From: JAMXLO01 sp963812475
GTDB taxonomy: Bacteria; Pseudomonadota; Alphaproteobacteria; Acetobacterales; Acetobacteraceae
Direction: 5' to 3'
Assembly (NCBI GenBank): GCA_963812475.1
Contig: CAWEVI010000039.1
Span: 62,001-126,000 of the forward strand
Length of the DNA: 64,000 nucleotides
The notes under the pieces were generated by a model, which saw nothing but the letters and a program-made list of their open reading frames with translations, ran no database searches and was not told the DNA's origin. Below, piece by piece: positions 1 through 7,439 of this stretch; the first letter of the stretch is position 1, and every line of letters starts with the position of its first letter. Both the position numbers and the translations under genes were made by a program.

Positions 1-125
1 CCGCGCGACACGCCGCTGGCCAGCGTGCGCACCAGGAACTGCCCTGACGCCGCCGCGGGCAAGGTCTCGGCGCGGATTTCGCCCCTGCCGGGCGCCACTG
101 TCCAGAACGCGTGCGCCTCGGTCAC
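1..125 (-). CDS. Zinc-type alcohol dehydrogenase, N-terminal fragment (cut by window edge)
   Basis: Reading from a GTG at 125, this gives about 41 residues beginning VTEAHAFWTVAPGRGEIRAE and ending SGVSRG at the window edge. This pattern is typical of the N-terminus of zinc-dependent medium-chain dehydrogenases, where SRG is usually followed by TE. The GTG overlaps the stop of the reductase gene upstream (shared GTGA), so the two are probably translated together. The product would be a cytoplasmic NAD(P)-dependent oxidoreductase. The substrate cannot be told, and the cofactor and zinc domains lie outside the window. Confidence 0.6.
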   Translation of the reverse strand, partial: MTEAHAFWTVAPGRGEIRAETLPAAASGQFLVRTLASGVSR

Positions 126-883
126 GGCCGTGCGCCCGGCCGCACCCGTCCAAGCGGAATGTCGAGCAGCAGATCGGCGCCAACGTGATGCACCGACCAG
201 TCCAGGCGCAATCCTTCCGTCAGACTGGCAGCTTCCGGCAGGGTGAAGGCGGGAATTCCCGAGCCGATCAGCAAGGGCGCAATCGTGACATGCAGGCGAT
301 CCAATCTGCCGGCGGCCAGGAAGCGCGAAACGGTGATGCCGCCGCCTTCGACGAAGACGCGCCGCAACCCACGATTGGCCAAAGCCACGAGCACGGCGTC
401 GATATCCAGACCCGCACGCGCCCGCGGCAGACGCAGCACCGGCGCCTTGCCGACAAGATCGCCGCCCGGCGCATCAGCGGCGCAGAACAGCAGCGTGGCC
501 GGCGCATCGCGGAACACGCGGTAGTTCGCATCCAGCCTTCGGTCGGTGTCCAAAACCACCCGCACCGGCGAGGGACCTTCAACCTCGCGTGTGGTCAACT
601 GCGGGTCATCGGCACGCACCGTGCCGGCGCCCACGACGACGGCATCGAACAGCGCGCGAAGCCGGTGGGTGTGCACGATGTCATCGTGCCCGCTGATCCA
701 ATGCGACGCGCCGCTTGTGGTCGCGATGCGTCCATCCAGCGACTGCGCGATACGGCCGAGCACATAGCAGCCATCATCGGCGATCGGTGGAGCGAGCAGC
801 GGGCCGTAGAGCGACGACAGAGCGGCATCCGCTGGCGAACGGCGCAGCAGGCGGCGCCAGGTCTCCGGGGCCAATGCATTCAT
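122..883 (-). CDS. Stand-alone RibD C-terminal (dihydrofolate-reductase-fold) reductase
   Basis: This 253-aa protein matches the reductase half of RibD, which reduces the ribosyl side chain of the pyrimidine intermediate in riboflavin synthesis with NADPH. Visible hallmarks are the block GRIAQSLDGRIA, the motif VVVGAGTVRADDPQLTTR that binds substrate and NADPH, and the late glycine-rich stretch RRVFVEGGG. The deaminase domain of a full RibD is absent, so it may act with a separate deaminase or on another pterin- or flavin-like substrate. It starts 37 bp after the flgN-like stop on the same strand and overlaps the next dehydrogenase by GTGA, so it probably lies in the distal part of the flagellar operon. 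The family call is firm; the exact reaction is inferred. Confidence 0.8.
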   Translation of the reverse strand: MNALAPETWRRLLRRSPADAALSSLYGPLLAPPIADDGCYVLGRIAQSLDGRIATTSGASHWISGHDDIVHTHRLRALFDAVVVGAGTVRADDPQLTTREVEGPSPVRVVLDTDRRLDANYRVFRDAPATLLFCAADAPGGDLVGKAPVLRLPRARAGLDIDAVLVALANRGLRRVFVEGGGITVSRFLAAGRLDRLHVTIAPLLIGSGIPAFTLPEAASLTEGLRLDWSVHHVGADLLLDIPLGRVRPGARP

Positions 884-920
884 GCGCTGGCAGTATCACG
901 GCGATCGCGACGCCGGTAGT

Positions 921-1304
921 TCAGGCGCGCGCGAACAACGCGAAGGCCGCCGGTCGGGCGAGATGGCCGGTGGCGCCGCGCGTGGAATAACCCGCTGGCG
1001 CAACCGCCGGCACGGCCGCCCGCGCTATCACGCCGATCACGCGCGTCTGCACGGCGATGGCCCGCTCCAGCAGCGTTCGGTTCTCCTGCGACAGCGACTG
1101 CAATCGCCGCGCCAGGGGCTCCATCGTCGCGTGCGACATCGTGGTGCCCTGGGCATCGCGCGCCGCAAGCAAGCCGGCGACGGCACGTTGCTTGTCCGCC
1201 AGCATTGAGGCCGCACGCGGCAAATCCAGCGCCGCCAGAGCCGAATTCTCTTCGATCAGCATATCCGCGAGCCGGCCGGCAGCGGCGATCAGTTCCGTGC
1301 TCAC
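921..1304 (-). CDS. FlgN-like flagellar chaperone/hypothetical
   Basis: The protein has 127 aa. The GTG start at 1304 overlaps the flgJ-like stop as GTGA, which fixes the start despite a longer open frame upstream. The sequence is alpha-helical and rich in Leu, Ala, Arg and Glu, with a heptad-like central part (LARRLQSLSQENRTLLERA) and a less ordered Ala/Gly/Pro-rich tail. That is the architecture of FlgN-type export chaperones, which hold hook-filament junction proteins for the flagellar secretion apparatus. Sequence similarity in this family is weak, so the call rests largely on shape and on position directly after flgI and the rod-binding gene. Confidence 0.55.
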   Translation of the reverse strand: MSTELIAAAGRLADMLIEENSALAALDLPRAASMLADKQRAVAGLLAARDAQGTTMSHATMEPLARRLQSLSQENRTLLERAIAVQTRVIGVIARAAVPAVAPAGYSTRGATGHLARPAAFALFARA

Positions 1305-1603
1305 TGCGTCTGCTCCTGTGCGTGCAACATGGCGGCGAACACCGGCGCGGCAATTCCCAGACCGCCATGCGCGGCGATCTGCTTGCCGATCGCGTCCACC
1401 AGCATCGGCTGCCAACTGGCTTCCGCCTCGCCGCCGCCGAATTGGGAGTGTGCGGCGTCTACCGTCTCGAACATCGGTTCCAGCAACTGGCCGAGCGCCA
1501 TTGCCTCGAAGTCCTTCGCCCCCTGCATGAGCTTGCTCACCCGTTCCGGCGGCAGCGTGCTGGCCGGCAGCGGCGGCGTGGGCGGCAGGATGCGGTTGCT
1601 CAT
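1301..1603 (-). CDS. flgJ: Rod-binding protein, FlgJ N-terminal type
   Basis: This 100-aa protein matches only the N-terminal rod-binding domain of FlgJ (AKDFEAMALGQLLEPMFETV, then a Gly/Glu linker and a helix ending in a region like FAAMLHAQEQ). It would cap or guide assembly of the flagellar rod in the periplasm. The muramidase domain found in enterobacterial FlgJ is missing, as is usual in alphaproteobacteria, where the lytic enzyme is separate. The start ATG overlaps the flgI stop by one base (TGATG) and the stop overlaps the flgN-like GTG, so the genes are tightly coupled. Confidence 0.85.
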   Translation of the reverse strand: MSNRILPPTPPLPASTLPPERVSKLMQGAKDFEAMALGQLLEPMFETVDAAHSQFGGGEAEASWQPMLVDAIGKQIAAHGGLGIAAPVFAAMLHAQEQTQ

Positions 1604-2703
1604 CAGCGCACCTGCAGGTCGGCCTGCAGCGCGCCGGCCGCCTTGATCGACTGAAGTATGCTGATCATGTCGCGCGGGCCGATGCCGAGCGCGTTCAGGC
1701 TGGCGACCAGGTCGCGCAACGTCACGCTGCCCTGCAGGATTCCCAGCTTGCGGTCATGCTGGTCGTCCACCTGCACCTGCGTGCGCGGCACGACGACCGT
1801 CTTGCCGCCGGAGAAAGCAGCCGGCTGGCTCACTTCGGGCGTTTCGGTCACCCGAATGGTCAGATTGCCCTGTGCGATTGCCACCGTGCTGATCCGGACG
1901 TTGGCGCCCATGACGATGGTGCCGCTGGCTTCCTCGATCACCACGATGGCGGGGCTGTCCGGCTCGACGCGGAGATCCTCGAGCGCGGCGAGCGCCTCGA
2001 TCGGATCGCGGCCGGCCAGGTCGAGCGCGACCGTGCGCGAATTGGTCGCCCGTGCGACGGGCCCGATGGCCGCGTTGATGGCGGCGGCGATGCGCCGTGC
2101 GGTCGTCAGATCCGGGTTGCGCAGGCCGAGGCGGAGCGCGTTGGTTTTGTCCAACCGAAATGCTACCTCGCGCTCGACGGTTGCGCCGTTGGCGATGCGC
2201 GCCGCGGTGGGAACGCCACGTGTCACCGAGGTGGCGGCGCCGTGGGCGGCGATCGCGCCGGTGGTGAGCGCGCCCTGGGCCACCGCATACACCTCGCCAT
2301 CGGCGGCCAGCATGGGCGTCACAAGCAACGTTCCCCCGGTGAGATTGGTGGCGTCGCCGAGGGCGGAAACGGCGATATCGATCCGGCTGCCGCTGGTGGC
2401 GAAGGCGGGCAGGTCGGCGGTGACCATCACCGCGGCAATGTTCTTGGTGGAGAGTTTGGCAACCTGGTCGCGGGTGTTCACGCCCAGCCGTTCCAGCATC
2501 CCGATCAGCGATTCACGGGTGAACACCGAGTTGTCCAGCTTGTCGCCAGTGTTGTTCAACCCGACGACAAGGCCATAACCGACCAGCTGGTTCTCGCGGA
2601 CACCCTCGACGCTGGCGATGTCCTTGATGCGGACCTGCGCCGCTGCCCCCAGGGACACAACAAGCAGAACAAGCAGAACGAATGGGCGAATCAGCTTGGA
2701 CAC
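1603..2703 (-). CDS. flgI: Flagellar P-ring protein FlgI
   Basis: FlgI forms the P ring around the rod in the peptidoglycan layer. This 366-aa protein has normal length, a cleavable signal peptide (about residues 1-22, LLVLLVVSLGAAA) and the family opening RIKDIASVEGVRENQLVGYG followed by GLNNTGDK. The C-terminal half carries the typical VVEEASGTIVMG-like region and the final ISILQSIKAAGALQADL. It is the first gene of the minus-strand flagellar operon. A consensus sigma54 promoter lies 59 bases upstream of the start codon, and fliX diverges on the other strand, the same arrangement as in Caulobacter. Confidence 0.97.
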   Translation of the reverse strand: MSKLIRPFVLLVLLVVSLGAAAQVRIKDIASVEGVRENQLVGYGLVVGLNNTGDKLDNSVFTRESLIGMLERLGVNTRDQVAKLSTKNIAAVMVTADLPAFATSGSRIDIAVSALGDATNLTGGTLLVTPMLAADGEVYAVAQGALTTGAIAAHGAATSVTRGVPTAARIANGATVEREVAFRLDKTNALRLGLRNPDLTTARRIAAAINAAIGPVARATNSRTVALDLAGRDPIEALAALEDLRVEPDSPAIVVIEEASGTIVMGANVRISTVAIAQGNLTIRVTETPEVSQPAAFSGGKTVVVPRTQVQVDDQHDRKLGILQGSVTLRDLVASLNALGIGPRDMISILQSIKAAGALQADLQVR

Positions 2704-2761
2704 GGCGGGCCTCGGCGGTAGCAGGGCCGTAAGGAATTGCGATCAGTCTGCACCGGTGAAC

Positions 2762-2776
2762 GCAAGCAACGTGCCA
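2762..2776 (-). promoter_or_regulatory. Sigma54 (-24/-12) promoter of flgI
   Basis: Read on the minus strand, the sequence is TGGCACGTTGCTTGC, an exact match to the sigma54 pattern TGGCAC-N5-TTGC. Transcription would begin roughly 12 bases downstream, near 2750, leaving a leader of about 47 bases before the flgI ATG at 2703. Late flagellar genes of Caulobacter-type bacteria use sigma54 with FlbD and FliX, and fliX is the divergent neighbour here. Confidence 0.85.
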
Positions 2777-2820
2777 GTGGCGGAACGGGACAATCAGCCG
2801 CTTTCGGAGCGAGAGCGGCC

Positions 2821-2835
2821 CGGCAGGTTCTGCCG
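2821..2835. promoter_or_regulatory. Inverted repeat CGGCAG-GTT-CTGCCG, candidate FlbD-type enhancer site
   Basis: This is a perfect 6-bp inverted repeat with a 3-bp spacer. It lies 45 bp upstream of the flgI -24 element and 36 bp before the fliX start codon. Position and symmetry fit a site for a sigma54 activator such as FlbD, which in Caulobacter both activates late flagellar promoters and represses the early divergent one. The FlbD consensus could not be checked here, so the regulator is inferred. Confidence 0.5.
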
Positions 2836-2870
2836 CGCGGCATGCAAGGCAAGGAGAAGGAGCCGGGTGC

Positions 2871-3275
2871 ATGGCAGCGATTGAAGGGATCGGACGGTCC
2901 GGCGCGGTCCACCCGGGCGCGCGGGCGCGGACGCGGGCTTCATCGGGGTTCACGGTGCCAGACGAGCCGGCCGCTTCGACCCCTGCCGCGACCGAGGCAA
3001 CACCCGCGACGGCGCTGGCGTCCATGCTGACGCTGCAGGAGCTCGGCAGCGAGACGGCTGACGACGTGGAGGCGCGTCGCCATGGCCACGACCTGCTGAC
3101 GGCGCTGGCCGAATTGCAGCGGGCACTCCTCCTGGGGCACGACGATGCCACCGCGCTCGAGCGCGTGGCCGATCTGGCCACCTCGGTGCCGCCTGCCAAC
3201 GATCGGCGGCTCGCAGAGATTGTCTCAGCGATCATTGTTCGCGCAAGGGTTGAACTGGCGCGCAGGCGCCTCTGA
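2871..3275 (+). CDS. fliX: Flagellar assembly regulator FliX
   Basis: This 134-aa protein is divergent from flgI. The N-terminal half is low-complexity, with Ala, Pro and Thr. The conserved part starts near residue 55 (MLTLQEL) and continues through a helix RRHGHDLLTALAELQRALL to the end. That matches FliX, the trans-acting factor that links assembly of the early flagellar structure to FlbD activity at sigma54 promoters. A strong purine-rich ribosome site (AAGGAGAAGGAG) precedes the ATG. The flgI-fliX-dksA order supports the call. FlbD is not in the window. Confidence 0.85.
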   Translation: MAAIEGIGRSGAVHPGARARTRASSGFTVPDEPAASTPAATEATPATALASMLTLQELGSETADDVEARRHGHDLLTALAELQRALLLGHDDATALERVADLATSVPPANDRRLAEIVSAIIVRARVELARRRL

Positions 3276-3453
3276 TCGCGAACAAAACCATTCCGTGTCA
3301 GACCGCTGAAGCTTTCTCGCGCGCCCTTGGCGGGGCTGGCGCCCATCGCTATAAGCCCGCGCAAATGCGATCCAGGACGAGCCGGGGGGATCCGCGGCTT
3401 CCGAAAAGTCCAAAGCGGGAGCGCAGCGAGAGGAAAGGCATAACCGGCGCGCC

Positions 3454-3870
3454 ATGATGGTCACACTACCCCCGGACTACCGGCCGACCGAGGATGAGGA
3501 GTTCATGAATCCCATCCAGGTTGAATATTTCCGCCAGAAGCTGTTGCGCTGGCGAGGCGATCTGCTGAAGGAAGCTGACGGAACGCTGGCGAGCCTTTCG
3601 GAAGGCGGCATCCACGAATCCGACATCACCGACCGCGCCAGTGTGGAGACCGACCGGGCACTAGAATTGCGCACGCGCGACCGGGCACGCAAGCTGATCT
3701 CCAAGATCGATCAGGCGCTGATGCGGCTGGAGACGGGCGCCTACGGCTACTGCGAGGAATCCGGCGAGCCGATCGGGTTGCGCCGCCTCGAAGCCCGTCC
3801 GATCGCCACCCTGTCGATCGAGGCGCAGGAGCGTCACGAACGCATGGAGCGCGTGCACCGCGACGACTGA
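3454..3870 (+). CDS. dksA: RNA polymerase-binding transcription factor DksA (single-cysteine form)
   Basis: This 138-aa protein has the DksA layout: an N-terminal helix, a long coiled coil (about residues 20-100) carrying the tip segment DITDRASVETDRA with the two conserved Asp residues, then the globular end YGYCEESGEPIGLRRLEARP. DksA binds the secondary channel of RNA polymerase and, with ppGpp, adjusts promoter use. Only one of the four zinc-ligand cysteines remains; the others are Ser, Gly or Ala. Such non-zinc DksA proteins are known in alphaproteobacteria, including Rhodobacter sphaeroides. There are two possible ATG codons in tandem at 3454 and 3457. Confidence 0.93.
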   Translation: MMVTLPPDYRPTEDEEFMNPIQVEYFRQKLLRWRGDLLKEADGTLASLSEGGIHESDITDRASVETDRALELRTRDRARKLISKIDQALMRLETGAYGYCEESGEPIGLRRLEARPIATLSIEAQERHERMERVHRDD

Positions 3871-3926
3871 GGCGGGCGGTTGCGCCGGTGGCCCGTGCGG
3901 ACCAACTTGGTACCGCGGAGGGGCTG

Positions 3927-4451
3927 ATGGACGACAGCGGCCTGTATGACACGGACATTCTGATCTGGTCGGACCGACAGGCTGCTGCGTTGCGTGGCCT
4001 TGCGGCGCGTCGCGACCTGCCGAACGAGCTCGATCTGGCCAACGTCATCGAGGAGATCGAGGACGTGGGGAGGCGTGAGATCAACGCAGCCACGAGCTAC
4101 GTTCGGCTGATCCTCGGCCACGTGGCGAAGGGCTGGGCGGATCCTCGTTCACGGGCAATGCGGCATTGGGCGGCCGAGGTCGGCAACTGGCGCAACGAGT
4201 TGCTGCAGCACATGACCCCAAGCATGCGGGGTAGGATCGACATGGACGTGACGTGGAAGCGCGCACTGCGGCAGGCCGATCTCGACCTTGCCGAGCGCGG
4301 CAGGCCCGAGGCGCGGGAGCGCATCCGGCTCAGCCTGAACCATGACGTCTGCCCGGTTCCGCTCGACGAGCTATGCCGGGATGCCGGCGAATTCGGCGAC
4401 CTCGTCGCACGTGTCGCCCACTCAGCGTCTCAGCCGCCTAGGCGCCGCTGA
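3927..4451 (+). CDS. DUF29 family protein
   Basis: This 174-aa protein has the DUF29 signature: YDTDILIWSDRQAAALRGLA near the start, ELDLANVIEEIEDVGRRE, then a helical region with WRNELLQH and a C-terminal SLNHDVCP-like segment. The function of the family is unknown; members occur in many copies in cyanobacteria and alphaproteobacteria. The ATG at 3927 is chosen because GGAGGGG lies four bases ahead of it; a GTG 39 bases upstream is possible. The stop overlaps the stop of the convergent oxidoreductase gene by 14 bp. Confidence 0.8.
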   Translation: MDDSGLYDTDILIWSDRQAAALRGLAARRDLPNELDLANVIEEIEDVGRREINAATSYVRLILGHVAKGWADPRSRAMRHWAAEVGNWRNELLQHMTPSMRGRIDMDVTWKRALRQADLDLAERGRPEARERIRLSLNHDVCPVPLDELCRDAGEFGDLVARVAHSASQPPRRR

Positions 4452-5580
4452 ACGCCGGCATCACGTCGCGGGCGAACCAGCGCAGCTGTTCCTCGAACTC
4501 CCGCGGCGAGAGGCCCTCCGCCCAGTGGATCATGTAGTCCTCGAGGCCCGGATACTTCGCCTCGATCGACTTGATGCCGTCGATCACCTGGCCGGGCGGG
4601 CCACAGAACCACGCCTTCTGCTGCACGCCGTCGCGCAGTGACGGGATTTTTGCGGGTGCGCCAGGCGTTCCCCAGGTGCGGCCGTGCTCGTCGGCGTAGC
4701 GCACGAAGCCGAACGGGGCGAACCATTTATAGCGTTCGTCGTGCGCGGGCTCGACCCGGCGGATCGCCTCTTCCTGGGTGCCAGCGAGATAGAGGCCGGT
4801 GCCCCAGATCATGTCCTGGCCCAGTTGCTTCTGCTGGCCGACCTTCGCGCATTCCGCCTGGTAGGCGCGCACCACGTCGTCGAGGATCTTTTCCCCGTTC
4901 AGCGTGACCATCGCCTTGAGGCCGTACTTCGCCATCATGCCGATGGTTCGGCCGGAGGCGACCGGCATCCAGACCTCGACGGGCAGATGCTTCGGCCGCG
5001 GCACCATGGTGATGTCGCGGAGCTGGTAGCCGCGATACTCCACCTCGGGCGGGCAGGTGAAGTACTTGCCCTTGAATGCGACGCTCTCCTGGTTGAAGCA
5101 GGCGAGCATGAGCTGAAGCTGCTCCTCGAAGTATTCCCGGTTCTTCTCGGCGTCGATCAGCGGGCCGCCGAGGGTTTCCACCTCACGCGTGTGGTAACCG
5201 CGGCCGACGCCCATGATGACGCGGCCGTCGGTGACGATGTCGGCCATCGCGTAGTCCTCGGCCAACCGGATCGGATGCCACATCGGCAGCACGTTGAACG
5301 CACAGCCGAACTTGAGGCGCTTGGTCTGGGTGGCGAGCCAGAGGCTGAGCTGGACCAGATTGGGCAGGCACTCGTAGCCCTCGCGCTGGAAGTGGTGCTC
5401 GGCGGTCCACAGCGCGTAGTAGCCGAGATCGTCCATCACCCGCGCCATCTCGCGCGTGGTGAAGAAGACCTCGGAGAGGCGGGAGTTGGGGTAGCGGCGG
5501 TCGTTGGCGGGGGTGCCGTCGATGCCGACGTTGTCGAGGTCGATCTGACCGACGTAGAGGACGTGGAAGCGTTTGATCAT
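4438..5580 (-). CDS. LLM-class flavin-dependent oxidoreductase (bacterial luciferase-like)
   Basis: This 380-aa protein is a TIM-barrel monooxygenase of the luciferase-like group, which uses reduced FMN or F420. Evidence is the start HVLYVGQIDLDNVG, the block YYALWTAEHHF near residue 60 and RVIMGVGRGYHTREVETLGG near residue 125, where flavin binding occurs in the family. Length is normal. Substrates range from alkanes and sulfonates to xenobiotics and cannot be told here. It is apparently a single-gene unit; the 5' gap of about 90 bp separates it from the broken GIY-YIG gene. Confidence 0.85.
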   Translation of the reverse strand: MIKRFHVLYVGQIDLDNVGIDGTPANDRRYPNSRLSEVFFTTREMARVMDDLGYYALWTAEHHFQREGYECLPNLVQLSLWLATQTKRLKFGCAFNVLPMWHPIRLAEDYAMADIVTDGRVIMGVGRGYHTREVETLGGPLIDAEKNREYFEEQLQLMLACFNQESVAFKGKYFTCPPEVEYRGYQLRDITMVPRPKHLPVEVWMPVASGRTIGMMAKYGLKAMVTLNGEKILDDVVRAYQAECAKVGQQKQLGQDMIWGTGLYLAGTQEEAIRRVEPAHDERYKWFAPFGFVRYADEHGRTWGTPGAPAKIPSLRDGVQQKAWFCGPPGQVIDGIKSIEAKYPGLEDYMIHWAEGLSPREFEEQLRWFARDVMPAFSGA

Positions 5581-5668
5581 GGAGCGTTTCCAGGGTTTGT
5601 TGGGCGGGTCGGAACAAACTATGGCAGTTTGATTGAGTGAGTGCCAAGCTGTTCCAGGCTTGATGCTC

Positions 5669-6426
5669 TCACATGAACTTCCGCCGCCTGAAGGCTTCTA
5701 TCTCCTGTCGAGACAATGAAAACCATTCGCCTCTTGTCCGCTTCGCCGCAAATCGCTTGTGCCAATACTCCTCGATCCCGTATGCATCATCGGTGCGAAT
5801 GCATGAACCAGCTCTAGATCTTCCGGCAACTGGAGCGAGATTTGATCAGTGCGCCGTTCGACCAATACCGTTTTGCCGATTTTGTAACGCTTTTCTCGCC
5901 CGAGCTTTAGCAAAGCCATATAGACGTGGCCGTCCTGCGTGTTAGCCGAAGTGTCGGCTTGCGGACCTAATGCGATTTCCTCAGCCGGAGCAATTTTTGG
6001 CTGCACTTCGGCGACTGGGACACATCGTGCGATAACGTCGTCGAAACCGACTTGGGCCTTACAATACTCGAGGATTCGATTAGCCAATTGCCGCTTCGGG
6101 CCCAGCCGCCCGAAAGCATTGTGGCTCGGGAGAGTGCGATCGATACGGGCCTTCAATTTAAGCTCGCCGCGAACAAGAAACCGTCCAATCTCGCGTATGA
6201 GGTCGATGAATTTTTCAATCAGGAGGTCGCCGGCATAAGCCCCCTTGCATCTGATTGGGTTGGAATCCAGCTTCTTGCAGTGGATCGCCCACCTCGCCCA
6301 GTACTTGCCGTCGCAATCCGTTATTTTGATACCAATGTCTTGATAAAATCTTCTTTGGCCGAGTGGGGCGCCCCCATTCGCCTCGGCGGTTAGTTTTATT
6401 TCATCTAGGATATGTTGCTTGTTCAC
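5669..6426 (-). pseudogene. GIY-YIG nuclease-family gene (MUG113/T5orf172 type), frameshifted near 5799
   Basis: The GTG start at 6426 overlaps the stop position of the full-length HepT gene (GTGA). The N-terminal region (QHILDEIKLTAEANGGAPLG, GKYWARW) is the DNA-binding-like part usual in this group. The nuclease starts at GHVYMALLKLGREKRYKIGK and needs the later catalytic helix and Glu. In the current frame the protein runs off after LELVHAF. In the frame next to it the expected end continues perfectly as TDDAYGIEEYWHKRFAAKR, then GEWF and RRRKFM, stopping at 5669. A single missing base near 5797-5800 explains the break. GC content is lower than that of the neighbours, which suggests acquisition. 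Real decay and sequencing error cannot be separated here. Confidence 0.8.
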
Positions 6427-6791
6427 GTCGTGCCGCCAAGCGTACCAAGCTCGTATTCGACCACAACGCGCAGTGGTGTCAGGTGATCCTGAACTGTTAC
6501 CCACACCTCGTCAGCATCGACCTCTTCGTAATCGTGCCGGTAAACGCTACCTGCACCGGCCATCTCCTTTCACGCGATCGAAGGATGCCGAGCCTGCAAG
6601 TCGTCGGGTCGACGGCGCGACGCTTCGGCGATGATTTCGAGGCAATGCGTGACGCCATAGACCCTCAATGTATCAGCGCAAAAGGCCGCACGGTCGAGCT
6701 TGTCGACGAAGCTCTGTGCCAAGCTAATATTTTGCAGGATATCATCGAGCCACCTGGCAAATGGCGGCGGTTCAGAATGCATCGATTGCAT
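6423..6791 (-). pseudogene. HepT-like (DUF86) ribonuclease toxin, interrupted by in-frame TGA at 6572-6570
   Basis: HepT toxins are HEPN RNases held in check by the MntA nucleotidyltransferase. The first 73 aa are clear HepT (DILQNISLAQSFVDKLDR, YGVTHCLEIIAEASRRRP, ARHPSIA). A TGA then stands where relatives have Trp (TGG). The same frame continues for 48 codons with KEMAGAGSVYRHDYEEVDAD, which carries the RNase motif around R-H-x-Y, then ends at 6423. Only one base separates this from an intact 122-aa toxin. As it stands the catalytic motif is lost, so the toxin is predicted inactive. It overlaps mntA by 20 bp and the GIY-YIG gene by 4 bp. Confidence 0.85.
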
Positions 6792-7068
6792 CGGCGGTCA
6801 CGGACGAACGAACGTAGGCCTTCATGGTCTTCCGCTTCACCACGTCCACGGGACCATCGAACAGGCCAGCGATGAAGTCCTTGATCCCGACATAGTCCCA
6901 CACACCGATCCTTGCCTCCGGATCGATCTCGATCATGATGTCGGTGTCGCTGTCCGCCCGCGCATCCCCGCGAGCGCGCGAGCCGAACAGCGCGGCATGC
7001 GTCACGCCACGCGCGCGCAACGCCGCCTCGTTCTCCCGCAGCCTGGCGATGATATCCTCGCGGTCCAT
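6772..7068 (-). CDS. mntA: MntA-type minimal nucleotidyltransferase antitoxin
   Basis: This 98-aa protein carries the nucleotidyltransferase motif GSRARGDARADSDTD (about residues 28-42), with the GS and the two metal-binding Asp residues, followed by the conserved DVVKRKTMKAYVR region. MntA antitoxins block HepT by transferring AMP to a tyrosine near its active site. Here the antitoxin is intact while its toxin has a nonsense codon. ATG 7068 is preferred; an ATG six codons further upstream (7086) is also possible. Confidence 0.88.
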   Translation of the reverse strand: MDREDIIARLRENEAALRARGVTHAALFGSRARGDARADSDTDIMIEIDPEARIGVWDYVGIKDFIAGLFDGPVDVVKRKTMKAYVRSSVTADAIDAF

Positions 7069-7124
7069 GGCACACTTGTAGCACAACCCGCAGCAATCAT
7101 GCAGCGGCGCGATCCCAAAGAATA

Positions 7125-7272
7125 ATGAAACGCAGATGCACGCTGATTTCGCAGATTCACGCGGATAGGCGGCCGGGCGGTCAGAACCTCATCGGCAAAC
7201 GTATGCGGCTGGACAGCAGTCCCAATGCCATCTGCGTGCATCCGCGTGAATCTGCACGCATCTGCGTTTCAT
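7125..7272. repeat. Inverted pair of ATCTGCGTTTCAT-type repeats in a gene-free stretch
   Basis: The left arm (7125-7166) starts ATGAAACGCAGATGC and the right arm (7230-7272) ends in its exact complement; the CAGATTCACGCGGAT block also recurs in both arms, slightly shifted. Transcribed, the 148 bases could fold into a long imperfect hairpin. The sequence type, made of tandem ATCTGCGT units, is a recurring intergenic repeat in many bacteria. No gene is visible between 7087 and 7439; the rest of that stretch shows nothing else recognisable. Confidence 0.6.
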
Positions 7273-7439
7273 ACTTGCTTCAGCCACGTCCGACCGGCCC
7301 ACCGTCATCGAGGCGCCCCGCAAGCCCTTTTCGTGTCAGCAGCTTGAGCGATACCGCTTGCGCCTGCTTCTCCCAACGCTCCCGCTGGCCTACCGCCCCG
7401 TCCGTCACATGGCCGGCGCCCCCGCAACGGGCGAACGTC

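Noticed and set aside
6570..6572. TGA in hepT read as selenocysteine
   Set aside because: Relatives carry Trp here rather than Cys or Sec, and the simplest explanation is a single G to A change.
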